In this document: positions 6,880-13,903 of the stretch, in pieces
Numbering within the stretch: the stretch's first letter is position 1
Layout of the letters: each line of letters opens with the position of its first letter
Made by a program: the position numbers and the translations under genes
Source of the DNA: Candidatus Aenigmatarchaeota archaeon
GTDB taxonomy: Archaea; Aenigmatarchaeota; Aenigmatarchaeia; GW2011-AR5
Length of the DNA stretch: 21,968 bases
Assembly: GCA_016187365.1 (NCBI GenBank)
Contig: JACPJX010000048.1
Span: forward strand, 1-21,968
Direction: 5' to 3'
Notes under the pieces: generated by a model
The model's input: the letters and a program-made list of their open reading frames with translations, nothing else
The model's database searches: none
What the model was told of the DNA's origin: nothing

Positions 6880-7683
6880 TCACACGAACGGGGCCATCAC
6901 GACGACTTCGATGCCGGTGCCCTCGAGGAGTTTCTTCAGGTCTTCGGGATTCGCATTTATCCCTTCTATTCCGTACTTCTCCGAATTGTAGTGCATGGGC
7001 ACGACAACTTTCGGTTTTATCATCTTTGCGGCCTCGGCGGCCTCTTCCACGCTCATGGTGTATTTCCCGCCTATCGGGAGGAAGGCCGCGTATACGCCTG
7101 TAATGTTCGCCATTTCCGGTATCCTGTCGGTGTCGCCGGCGAAGTAGAATTTCCTTCCCTTGAAAGTGGCGAGGAACCCTATCCCGCTCCCCTCCGGATG
7201 GTAGTCCTTGCCGATATTATATGCAGGCACCGCCTCGACCCTCAGGTTGTCATACTCGAAAAATTCCCGGGGCTTGATGGTATTTGTTTTCCCTGCGAGC
7301 CCTTTCTCTATGCACGCGAACGTCGTTATTATTGTCGTGTCATTCAGCTGGATTTTCGAAACGTTGCCGGGGTTGCAGTGGTCGAAATGGTCGTGAGTTA
7401 TCAGTATGTAATCGGCCTTTGCCGGAGTTTGCGGCAGGACGTAGGGGTCGACGTAAATTATCGTGTCGCCGTCGGACAGCTCGAACGAGGCGTGGCCGAA
7501 CCACCTCACGAACATGTCATCAAACCGCATTTCATCCACCCTGTCATCACCACTCTGGACGCATCCTGCTATAATTATGGCAGCCAGAATAGAAATAACC
7601 AGTGGTATGCCTCTGTTTGTCAACGGCCACCGTTTGGTTCTTGAAAATCTTCGCTTTTCAGATTTGGATATTGCCGCTTTCAT
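6880..7683 (-). CDS. Metallo-beta-lactamase-fold hydrolase, predicted lipoprotein (UPF0173/UlaG-like)
   Basis: 267 residues. After a basic N-terminus comes a hydrophobic segment (about 26-40) ending in a lipobox-like IIAGC with Cys41. This predicts a lipid-anchored protein outside the membrane, unusual for this mostly cytosolic family. The fold is clear. WFGHASFEL comes first, then HDHFDH (97-102) holds the two-metal site. A His at 162 in DYHPEG, Asp184 in FAGDTD, and His231 in PMHYNSEK complete the set. UPF0173 and UlaG-like proteins include lactonases and phosphodiesterases; the substrate here is unknown. Its ATG overlaps, as ATGA, the stop of the alternative topA frame that encodes a C2H2 finger, which suggests translational coupling before topA was disrupted. 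Confidence 0.85.
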   Translation of the reverse strand: MKAAISKSEKRRFSRTKRWPLTNRGIPLVISILAAIIIAGCVQSGDDRVDEMRFDDMFVRWFGHASFELSDGDTIIYVDPYVLPQTPAKADYILITHDHFDHCNPGNVSKIQLNDTTIITTFACIEKGLAGKTNTIKPREFFEYDNLRVEAVPAYNIGKDYHPEGSGIGFLATFKGRKFYFAGDTDRIPEMANITGVYAAFLPIGGKYTMSVEEAAEAAKMIKPKVVVPMHYNSEKYGIEGINANPEDLKKLLEGTGIEVVVMAPFV

Positions 7684-7799
7684 TTCTCATGCCCCTTCGA
7701 ATGCAGGCTCAGGGCCCTCTGCGATTTGAACGATTTTCCGCACTTGCCGCACTTCAGTTTCTCGGCAAGCCTGCTCGCCTTGCCTCCTTCCGGCAGGCC
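7680..7799 (-). pseudogene. Out-of-frame C2H2 zinc finger tail of topA
   Basis: This frame is open from just after a TGA at 7800-7802 to the stop at 7680-7682, 39 codons, with no ATG. Residues 17-37 (7689-7751) are KC-GKCGKSFKSQRALSLH-SKGH in outline. The spacing is C-x2-C-x3-F-x5-L-x2-H-x3-H, the full classical C2H2 consensus including the Phe and Leu core. Lacking a start, it must once have been read as the end of TopA, or is reached by frameshifting. Its stop forms ATGA with the following lipoprotein gene. Confidence 0.75.
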
Positions 7800-9765
7800 T
7801 CACATGGATGATGGGCGTCCTGCAGTGCTCGCATTCCTTCTCGGTGGACATTATCAGGCCCTCGCGGGGCAGCGGGAACCCTACCCTGCATCCCTTCTTG
7901 TAGCCGGTGCACCCGACAAACCTCTTTCCGGTTCTCCAGTTCTTGTGGACCTTCAGGGTTCCGCCGCACTTGACGCACTTCCCGAGGATGCTCTGCCTGT
8001 CCTGAGTCGCTATCACGGCCCTGGTCAGCTCGTCGCCTATGGACTTCTCCCTTTTCTTCAGGGCGGCGCTTATCTTTTCTATTTTCCTTCTCGCCTCGTT
8101 CAGCACGTCGTCCCTCGTCGTCTCGCCCGCGGACACCTCTTCCATCATGCGCTCGAAGTGCCTGGTGAGCTTTTCCGAGACAAGGTCCTGAACGTTCTTC
8201 TCGAGTATGTCGGAGAGCTGCATCCCGAGCTCGGTGACTTCTATGCTCTTCCCGACAAGGTATCCCCTGTTGTAGAGTATCTGGAGTATCTGTGACCTGG
8301 TGGCTTTGGTTCCGATTCCGCGGTTCTCCATTTCCTTGAGCACCGAGCCCTGCGAGAACCTGGGCGGCGGCGAAGTCTCCTTGTCAATGACTGATATCTT
8401 TTTCACCTGAACATCGTCGCCCTTCTCCATTTGCGGCAATATGACCTCGTCCCTTGCCCCGTACTTGCCGTATAGTTCGGTCCAGCCGGCCTCTATGGTC
8501 TTCTTCCCGTTTATGAAGAAGATGTTTCCGCCTATGTCGATCGATATCTTCTGGGATTCGCGCCTGGCCGGCTCGCCGAAGCATGCAAAAAATCTCCTGA
8601 CGCACAGGTCGTAGACCCTCTGCTGCTGTTCCCCCATCTTCTTTTGCTCTCCGGTAGGGTATATCGCCGGATGTGCCGGATCCGTCTTTGAACCTTCCTC
8701 GGGCCTCAGTTCCTTCTTCGCAAGCAGTTTCTTCGCGTCCTTCTCGTATCTGGAATTTTTCGCGATGCCGGAAAGTATCTTCTGGTAGTTTATGTCCGGG
8801 GGCAGCTTCTCGCTGCTTGTTCTCGGATACGATATGAGCCCCGCCTGATAGAGCGACTCGGCTATGTTCATGGCCTGCTGCGGCGAATATCCGAAGAACC
8901 TGTATATGTCGGCCAGGAATGAGGTGGTGTTGTAAGGCTTCGGCGGCCTCTGAGAAATGATCTTCTTCTTTATGTCCTTCACGCCGCCTTTCTTCCCGCT
9001 CGAAGCCCTGAGTATCTTTTCCGCTTCCGTTTTGTCCCATATCCTGTCTTTTTCGTGGAGCGCCTTTAGTCCGCCCTGTATTTCAGCCTCTATCTCCCAG
9101 TAAGGTTTCGGCACGAACGCCTGTATTTTCTTCTCGTGCTTGGAAAGCATGTGAAGCGTCGGCCCCTGCACCCTGCCTGTCGAAAGTATCCTGAACCTCT
9201 TTGCCGAGGCTTTTATCGCAAGCGTCAGTGCCCTTGTGAAGTTCACTCCCCAGTACATGTCCAGATAATGCCTCGTATACCCCGCTTCCACCTGGTTTGA
9301 ATTGACCTTTGTCATCCTTCTGAAGCTTTCTGTGAGTTCGTCTTTTGTCATCGTGGAAAATTTCATTCTCGGGGCGGTTTTCCGGCCGCAGATGAACTGG
9401 AGTATGTTGTATCCTATGACCTCGCCCTCGTCGTCATAGTCAGTCGCTATTACGACGTCTCCGGCATTTTTTGCAAGGTTCTCCATGTTCTCGAAATAAG
9501 GCTGCGAGAAGGCCGCGACCCTGCTGGCCTTGTATGAAGGTATCCATTCGACGTCGAATACGGGATAAGACCATCCCTTGCCCTGCTGCTTCAGCGTGAA
9601 GAGGTGGCCCACTGCCGGCGCCGCCACGTATTTTTTTCCGTCCCTCTCGAACTCGTACCATACGCTCTTGTTCTCGCCTTTTTTTTCCGGTTTTTTGTCC
9701 GCCAGCGCGTCCGCGATGCTTTTTGAGGCCGAAGGCTTCTCGCAGACTATCAGTGTATAGCTCAT
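7687..9765 (-). CDS. topA: DNA topoisomerase I, type IA; C-terminus frameshifted
   Basis: Relaxes negative supercoils by single-strand passage. The 692-residue frame starts with the Toprim domain: CEKPSA with Glu9, and ATDYDDEGE (108-115) with the metal acids. The catalytic Tyr is Tyr313 in ISYPRTSSE. NRGIGTKATR (481-490) and the gate domains follow. The C-terminus has a four-Cys ribbon (597, 600, 619, 626) and the first half of a second (CEHC, 645-648). After HVRPAG the sequence degrades into Gln/Glu/Arg-rich residues ending at 7687. In the neighbouring frame a perfect C2H2 finger runs to 7680 and its stop overlaps the next gene's ATG. I infer a one-base insertion (or equivalent) between about 7752 and 7799. 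The catalytic core is intact. The start is preceded by gtgat and an AT-rich box about 25 bases upstream. Confidence 0.95.
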   Translation of the reverse strand: MSYTLIVCEKPSASKSIADALADKKPEKKGENKSVWYEFERDGKKYVAAPAVGHLFTLKQQGKGWSYPVFDVEWIPSYKASRVAAFSQPYFENMENLAKNAGDVVIATDYDDEGEVIGYNILQFICGRKTAPRMKFSTMTKDELTESFRRMTKVNSNQVEAGYTRHYLDMYWGVNFTRALTLAIKASAKRFRILSTGRVQGPTLHMLSKHEKKIQAFVPKPYWEIEAEIQGGLKALHEKDRIWDKTEAEKILRASSGKKGGVKDIKKKIISQRPPKPYNTTSFLADIYRFFGYSPQQAMNIAESLYQAGLISYPRTSSEKLPPDINYQKILSGIAKNSRYEKDAKKLLAKKELRPEEGSKTDPAHPAIYPTGEQKKMGEQQQRVYDLCVRRFFACFGEPARRESQKISIDIGGNIFFINGKKTIEAGWTELYGKYGARDEVILPQMEKGDDVQVKKISVIDKETSPPPRFSQGSVLKEMENRGIGTKATRSQILQILYNRGYLVGKSIEVTELGMQLSDILEKNVQDLVSEKLTRHFERMMEEVSAGETTRDDVLNEARRKIEKISAALKKREKSIGDELTRAVIATQDRQSILGKCVKCGGTLKVHKNWRTGKRFVGCTGYKKGCRVGFPLPREGLIMSTEKECEHCRTPIIHVRPAGRRQGEQACRETEVRQVRKIVQIAEGPEPAFEGA

Positions 9766-9801
9766 TGTATCACTTTTTCAGTGTGCTTTAATAATATTGA
9801 A

Positions 9802-9810
9802 AAGGTTTAA
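9802..9810. repeat. Left 9-bp flanking direct repeat
   Basis: Aaggtttaa, identical to 9942-9950 on the other side of the fold-back element. It fits a target-site duplication. The same 9-mer in reverse complement occurs at 5880-5888 in a promoter, so the word is not unique in the window. Confidence 0.7.
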
Positions 9811-9847
9811 GATTGTATCCAATTCTCGTATGACGATGGCGGACGTG

Positions 9848-9875
9848 AGGGGTATTGTGTTTTCACAATACCCCT
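9848..9875. repeat. Inner hairpin A of the fold-back element
   Basis: Aggggtattgtg, then TTTT, then its exact reverse complement: a 12-bp stem with a 4-base loop. Confidence 0.9.
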
Positions 9876-9879
9876 AGCT

Positions 9880-9907
9880 GCGGTATACGCATTAATGCGT
9901 ATACCGC
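9880..9907. repeat. 28-bp perfect palindrome (inner hairpin B)
   Basis: Both halves mirror around attaat: gcggtatacgcatt and its reverse complement, with no mismatch and no spacer. Confidence 0.92.
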
Positions 9908-9941
9908 TACGTCCGCCATCATACTTATTTTGGATACAATC

Positions 9942-9950
9942 AAGGTTTAA
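9942..9950. repeat. Right 9-bp flanking direct repeat
   Basis: Aaggtttaa, matching 9802-9810. It contains the TAA stop codon of serS (9947-9949, minus strand), so insertion was at the very end of that gene. Confidence 0.7.
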
Positions 9951-11236
9951 GAATTTCCCTTGGCCGGGATTTCATCGAATCCCGTGTATTTTGCAAGGAC
10001 TTTCGGTATTTTTATGCTTCCGTCCTCCCTCTGGAAGTTTTCCATTATGGCCACGATAGCCCGCGGCGACGCTATGCCGGTGTTGTTCAGCGTATGGACG
10101 AGGCCGGTTGCGGGCGCGTCCTTCTTTCCGTACTTTATGTTGAGCCTTCTGGCCTGGTAGTCGGTGCAGTTGCTGCATGAGGCCATCTCCCTGTACTTCA
10201 TCTGCGCCGGGAGCCATGCCTCTATGTCGTATTTTTTCGCAGCCACGCTCCCTATGTCGCCTGTGCATATATTGACAACCCTGTAAGGAATCTCAAGAGC
10301 GCGGAAGACTTCCTCTGTGTTTGCGAGAAGATCCTCGTGAATCCTCCACGAGTCGTCCGGATGGCAGAAAACGAACTGCTCGACCTTGTCGAACTGGTGA
10401 ACGCGGAAGATGCCTTTCGTGTCTTTCCCGTGGGCCCCGGCTTCTTTCCTGAAGCACGGGGATATGCCCGCGAGCTTTATCGGCAGCTCCTCCTCGTTTA
10501 TCTTCTCCCCCATGTACATCGCTGCCATCGGGTGCTCCGAAGTCGCTATCAGGTGCAGGTCGTCGTCGTGTATCCTGTACATCACCATCTCGAAGTCCGT
10601 CAAGTCCGTGACACCTTCATATGCGTCGCGCCTGAGCATGTACGGCGGCTGGATGGGCGTGAAGCCTTTCTTCATGAGGCTGTCGAGGACAAACCTCATA
10701 AGCGACTGGCTGAGTATGACAAGTTCGCCTTTCAGAAAATAAAACCTTGCGCCCGATATCTTCGCCGCCCTCTCGAGGTCGATGAGCCCGAGTTCGGTCC
10801 CGATGTCTACGTGGCTCTTCGCCTCGAAGCCCAGCTCCCTCTTATTGCCCCACCGCCTTATCTCCGCATTCTCGCTGTCGTCCTTCCCGGCAGGCACGCT
10901 TTCATGCAGGATGTTCGGCATCATCCTGAGCATGGCTGTGCACTGTTTTTCTATCAGTGCAAGTTCATCGTCAATTTTCCTTATGTTTTCCGGCAGCTCT
11001 TTGGCCTCTTTCATGAGCGAAGACGTGTTTTTCCCCGCCGACTTCGCTTCGGATATTTTCTTCGTTATTTCGTTCCTTTTCTTCTTCATCTCGCCGGAGT
11101 TCTTTATCAGGATGCGCCTTTTCCTGTCTAGGCCTATTATCTTTTCAAGAAGCTTCATCTTTTCCCTGTCGCCGCGCTTTTCCAGGTCCTTCCTCACGAT
11201 ATCCGGCGTTTCCCTTATGAGTTTTATGTCGAGCAT
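9947..11236 (-). CDS. serS: Seryl-tRNA synthetase
   Basis: Charges tRNA-Ser with serine; class II synthetase of the common type, not the methanogen-specific form. From the chosen start MLDIKLIRE the first ~110 residues form the long two-helix coiled-coil arm that grips the tRNA (KKKRNEITKKISEAKSAGK). The catalytic domain follows with motif 2 FRKEAGAHGKDTKGIFRVHQF. The serine/ATP pocket is KYDIEAWLP and ASCSNCTDYQARR, and motif 3 is in TGIASPRAIVAIMENFQ. Length (429 aa) is normal. An in-frame ATG at 11260 would add eight residues. I prefer 11236 because the TATA box TTTAATATTT sits 23-32 bases before it, and MLDIK is the usual SerRS beginning. It is divergent from the alkyltransferase-like gene across a very short shared promoter region. 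Confidence 0.96.
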   Translation of the reverse strand: MLDIKLIRETPDIVRKDLEKRGDREKMKLLEKIIGLDRKRRILIKNSGEMKKKRNEITKKISEAKSAGKNTSSLMKEAKELPENIRKIDDELALIEKQCTAMLRMMPNILHESVPAGKDDSENAEIRRWGNKRELGFEAKSHVDIGTELGLIDLERAAKISGARFYFLKGELVILSQSLMRFVLDSLMKKGFTPIQPPYMLRRDAYEGVTDLTDFEMVMYRIHDDDLHLIATSEHPMAAMYMGEKINEEELPIKLAGISPCFRKEAGAHGKDTKGIFRVHQFDKVEQFVFCHPDDSWRIHEDLLANTEEVFRALEIPYRVVNICTGDIGSVAAKKYDIEAWLPAQMKYREMASCSNCTDYQARRLNIKYGKKDAPATGLVHTLNNTGIASPRAIVAIMENFQREDGSIKIPKVLAKYTGFDEIPAKGNS

Positions 11237-11241
11237 ATTGA

Positions 11242-11250
11242 TTTTATTAA
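11242..11250 (+). promoter_or_regulatory. TATA-like box of the 11274 gene
   Basis: TTTTATTAA ends 24 bases before the ATG at 11274. It lies in front of the preferred serS start and only eight bases from the serS box, so the two divergent promoters are back to back. Confidence 0.55.
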
Positions 11251-11258
11251 CTATAATC

Positions 11259-11268
11259 AAATATTAAA
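11259..11268 (-). promoter_or_regulatory. TATA box of serS
   Basis: The minus strand reads TTTAATATTT, 23-32 bases before the ATG at 11236. This decides that start over the ATG at 11260, which would lie almost on the box. Confidence 0.6.
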
Positions 11269-11273
11269 CATAT

Positions 11274-11567
11274 ATGCACAAAGCCTATCTTCTCCTGAGA
11301 AAAATCCCGCGGGGCAAGGTAGCGACTTACGGCACCCTTGCAAGAGCCTGCAATACGTCGCCGCGCGCCGTCGGTTCATTGATGCGCTCGAACAAGCATC
11401 CGGATTTGTATCCATGCTACAAGGTCGTGAAAAGCGGCGGGAATGTGGGTAATTATAGCGGTGCCGGCGGCGCGAAAAGGAAAATTTCCCTCCTGAAGAA
11501 AGACGGCATCGAGGTGAGAGACGGAAAAATTAATTTGAAGAAGTTCGGGTACAAATTCATCGAGTGA
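11274..11567 (+). CDS. MGMT/alkyltransferase-like DNA-binding domain protein
   Basis: 97 residues forming only the C-terminal domain of O6-alkylguanine-DNA alkyltransferases (Ogt/Ada-C). KIPRGKVATYGTLA starts the winged helix. SPRAVGSLMRSN is the recognition helix with the base-flipping Arg31. The active-site motif PCHRV reads PCYKVV (47-52): the alkyl-accepting Cys48 is kept but the His that activates it is Tyr. GNYSGAGGAKRKISLLKKDGI matches the family C-terminus. It could be a weak or altered-specificity transferase, or act like ATL proteins that flag alkylated bases for repair; ATLs, however, have lost the Cys. It has no N-terminal domain. It converges with tyrS, overlapping by 11 bases. 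Confidence 0.85.
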   Translation: MHKAYLLLRKIPRGKVATYGTLARACNTSPRAVGSLMRSNKHPDLYPCYKVVKSGGNVGNYSGAGGAKRKISLLKKDGIEVRDGKINLKKFGYKFIE

Positions 11568-12630
11568 CCTGCTGCTTTTTAACGAAGTCGTAAAGATCCT
11601 TCGCCCTTCCGCTTTCGAAGTGCTTTCTCACCGGATTTATCATTTCGTCAAGGTATCTGGCGGCCGCGGCCTTGAGGTCTGCGGGATGCAGTTCCCCGGC
11701 AGAAAAAGCGGATTCCATCTCCTGAAATGAGTGGAAAGCGGCGTCGCCGCCGAATTTCTGGCTGCGCTCTATCTTCATCTCGCCGAATTTCCTGAATATG
11801 AGGTATCTCGAGTATTCCATCACGGGGTTGTTGGCATCCCTTTCCGGGCAGAAAGCCGAATTTATCTTCTTCCGTATCTCGTCCGCTGTGTCATGCACGA
11901 ATATCGCCGTGCCTGGCTTGCTCTTGCTCATCTTGCTGCTTATCTCGATGTCCATTTTCTGGTTCTGCTCGTATCCGTCGGGCTGTTTCACGCCTTCAAG
12001 CCCCATGAGCATGTGGTGGCTGACGACGACAGGCTTGCCCCAGCCGAGTTTAGTGCCTGCTTCCCTTGCTATCATGCTCGCGCGGCGCTGGTCCAGGCCG
12101 AGCTGGCATATGTCCGCCTTGAGCATGAATATGTCGGTGGCCTGCATCATCGGGTAGAAATACTGGGCGACTTCCTTCATTTCCCCTTCCTTCCTTCCCA
12201 TTATGGTCAGCGCCCTCGTGGCCCTCTGTATGGACGTGTTTTTCGATATGAGTATGACCTTCTTCCAGTATTCCATGTCCATTATGTCGGACGCCCACAC
12301 GTATTCGACATCCTTCACGCCGGCCGCCTTCCAGACTTCCATGAAATACTCTCCGACCGAGCGTATTTTCTCCAGGTCCCCGTTCATCTTGTTGTTTATC
12401 CACGCAAACCAGTCCGCCAGATAGAGCTTGAAATGTATGCCGGCCTTCTGGAGTTCCTGTATTATCATGGGCCTGAAAACCCCGAACGGAAGGTGCGCGA
12501 GTCCTGAGGGCTCGAACCCGTCATAGGCGACAGGATTCTGTTTTGTCTCCAGCAGCGTGCGCAGCTCGTCTTCGGTTATGATTTCCTCGCCGACAGACTT
12601 TATTATATCAAAACGGGTTTGTGTGTCCAT
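11557..12630 (-). CDS. tyrS: Tyrosyl-tRNA synthetase, archaeal/eukaryal type
   Basis: Charges tRNA-Tyr. 357-residue class I synthetase. The HIGH-equivalent is HLPFG in GFEPSGLAHLPFG (38-50). Tyrosine-pocket residues occur in LYLADWFAW and in PMMQATDIF. QLGLDQRRASMIARE (176-190) is the hallmark of the archaeal/eukaryal subtype. KMSKS stands intact at 233-237, followed by the short helical anticodon-binding domain. There is no S4 domain, as expected for this type. The AT-rich stretch TTTTAAAATA, 30-39 bases upstream on the minus strand, is the likely promoter, in the 49-base gap shared with the divergent beta-CASP gene. The 3' end overlaps the converging alkyltransferase-like gene. Confidence 0.96.
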   Translation of the reverse strand: MDTQTRFDIIKSVGEEIITEDELRTLLETKQNPVAYDGFEPSGLAHLPFGVFRPMIIQELQKAGIHFKLYLADWFAWINNKMNGDLEKIRSVGEYFMEVWKAAGVKDVEYVWASDIMDMEYWKKVILISKNTSIQRATRALTIMGRKEGEMKEVAQYFYPMMQATDIFMLKADICQLGLDQRRASMIAREAGTKLGWGKPVVVSHHMLMGLEGVKQPDGYEQNQKMDIEISSKMSKSKPGTAIFVHDTADEIRKKINSAFCPERDANNPVMEYSRYLIFRKFGEMKIERSQKFGGDAAFHSFQEMESAFSAGELHPADLKAAAARYLDEMINPVRKHFESGRAKDLYDFVKKQQVTR

Positions 12631-12679
12631 TTTAATCCCTTATAACCTTATTCGTCGAGATATTTTAAAAGGAATCAAT

Positions 12680-13903
12680 ATGCGCATAAAAGTCCTCGGC
12701 GCCGGCAGGGAAGTCGGCAGGAGCTGCATCGTTGTCGAAGGCAGGAAGAAAGTCGTCCTTGATTGCGGCGTGAAGCTCCAGCCGGAGCCTCCGCAATACC
12801 CGGTGATTGATGAGGCAAAGGATATTGATTTTGCCGTTCTCTCACACGCGCATCTTGACCACTGCGGCGCGATGCCCCTTCTCATGAAAAGGCGGATTCC
12901 TGTATACATGACTGACATCACCCTCGAGCTGTCGTCGCTTCTGTTGAAGGATTCCATGAAGGTCGGCAGGCTCCAGGGGTATGGGACGCCGTTCGGCAAG
13001 TCTGATTTCAAAAAATTTGTGAAAAGCTCCAGGATAGTGGGTTACGGCGAAAAGTTCCTTTCGTGCAGACTCTTTGACGCGGGGCATATACCGGGGAGCG
13101 CCGGCGTGTTCCTTGAAAATGAAGGCGTTTTCTATACAGGAGACGTCCAGACAATAGAAAGCAACCTGCTCCGGCCGGCAAAGTTTCCGGCGGCGTGCAA
13201 GACGCTCATAATCGAAAGCACGTATTCCCGGAGGAACCATCCGCTGAGGGAGCAGGAAGAGTTCAGGCTGGTAGAAGCCGTCGAGGAAGCGCTTGGCAAG
13301 GACGAGACCGCGCTCATTCCGGTGTTCGCTGTGGGGCGGGCGCAGGAAGTTCTGTCCATACTGAAGGAATACGCGCCGAAGATAGCGCTGGACGGGATGA
13401 CAAAGACTGCCAGCGAGTTGGTCGCGGAATACGGCTCTTATATCAGGAACCGGAAGGAGTTCAGGAAAATCCTGAAGAAAGTCCACATGGTGAAGAAAGG
13501 CAGCGAGCGCGACAAAATACTGAAAAAATACCCGATAATAATAGCGAGCGCCGGCATGCTCGGCGGCGGGCCTGCCGTTGATTACCTCTCAAGAATTTCG
13601 CACAGGGAGGGAAGCAAGGTCCTGTTCACGGGCTTTCTCGTGGAAGAGAGCCCGGGAAGCAATCTCATCAAGACAAAGATATTCGAGAATGGCAGCCAGA
13701 AATTCGACGTTGAGTGTGAACTGCATCAGTTCAGCCTCAGCGCGCATGCCGACAGGAAAGGCCTCCTTTCAATAATCAGCAGACTGCGCCCGAAGAATGT
13801 CGTGTGCGTTCACGGCGAGCACTGCGGGGAATTCGCAGACGAGCTGGAGGGGCGCGGAATCAATGCGTACGCCCCGAAGAACGGCGAAGAAGTGAAATTA
13901 TGA
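12680..13903 (+). CDS. Beta-CASP metallo-beta-lactamase ribonuclease (aCPSF2-like)
   Basis: 407-residue RNA-processing nuclease of the CPSF/RNase J superfamily. After MRIKVLGAGREVGRSC comes the zinc site SHAHLDHCG (55-63), DAGHIPGSAG and FYTGDVQ. The beta-CASP insert follows with motif A IIESTYS, ALIPVFAVGRAQE, and IIIASAGMLGGG. Motif B is FSLSAHAD and motif C is VHGEHC. With no N-terminal KH domains it matches the shorter archaeal aCPSF2-like group rather than the termination factor aCPSF1. The start at 12680 is preceded by aaagga and matches the family N-terminus; an upstream in-frame ATG at 12557 would read through tyrS. Its stop overlaps rtcA as ATGA, so the two proteins are made together. 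Confidence 0.92.
   Translation: MRIKVLGAGREVGRSCIVVEGRKKVVLDCGVKLQPEPPQYPVIDEAKDIDFAVLSHAHLDHCGAMPLLMKRRIPVYMTDITLELSSLLLKDSMKVGRLQGYGTPFGKSDFKKFVKSSRIVGYGEKFLSCRLFDAGHIPGSAGVFLENEGVFYTGDVQTIESNLLRPAKFPAACKTLIIESTYSRRNHPLREQEEFRLVEAVEEALGKDETALIPVFAVGRAQEVLSILKEYAPKIALDGMTKTASELVAEYGSYIRNRKEFRKILKKVHMVKKGSERDKILKKYPIIIASAGMLGGGPAVDYLSRISHREGSKVLFTGFLVEESPGSNLIKTKIFENGSQKFDVECELHQFSLSAHADRKGLLSIISRLRPKNVVCVHGEHCGEFADELEGRGINAYAPKNGEEVKL

Larger units (their letters stand above)
9811..9941. mobile_element. 131-bp fold-back, MITE-like element
   Basis: Bounded by perfect 12-bp inverted repeats, gattgtatccaa (9811-9822) and its reverse complement (9930-9941). Inside, 9828-9831 pairs with 9921-9924, and 9835-9846 (gatggcggacgt) pairs with 9909-9920, leaving a 3-base bulge and a 5x5 internal loop. 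The centre holds two hairpins: 9848-9859 with 9864-9875 (12 bp, TTTT loop), and a perfect 28-bp palindrome at 9880-9907. The whole folds as a three-way junction on either strand. Identical 9-bp flanks suggest insertion with target duplication. It has no coding capacity. It lies between the serS stop and topA, leaving the topA promoter region intact. It could also be a structured RNA or a protein-binding cruciform. Confidence 0.7.

Noticed and set aside
7687..7800. Treating the present TopA tail as a genuine novel C-terminal extension
   Set aside because: The tail has no pattern of its own, whereas the neighbouring frame has a complete C2H2 consensus and an ATGA junction.
8384..9040. A 218-residue open frame inside topA on the same strand
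   Set aside because: Charged, low-complexity shadow of a well-conserved gene; no recognisable domain.
9848..9875. Hairpin A as a simple bacterial-type terminator of serS
   Set aside because: It is nested in a larger symmetrical fold-back with flanking direct repeats, and no T run follows the stem on the minus strand.
10337..11131. A 264-residue open frame antisense to serS
   Set aside because: Shadow frame produced by the codon usage of serS; no domain and no promoter.
11236..11260. An N-terminal extension of SerRS from the ATG at 11260
   Set aside because: It would place the start almost on the TATA box, and MLDIK is the usual SerRS beginning.
12557..12679. Long N-terminal extension of the beta-CASP protein
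   Set aside because: It runs antisense through the 5' end of tyrS, is low-complexity Ser-rich, and family proteins begin at MRIKVLGAG.
13804..13899. Upstream extension of RtcA
   Set aside because: It is an Arg-rich shadow of the beta-CASP gene; the family signature begins at 13900 with an ATGA overlap.
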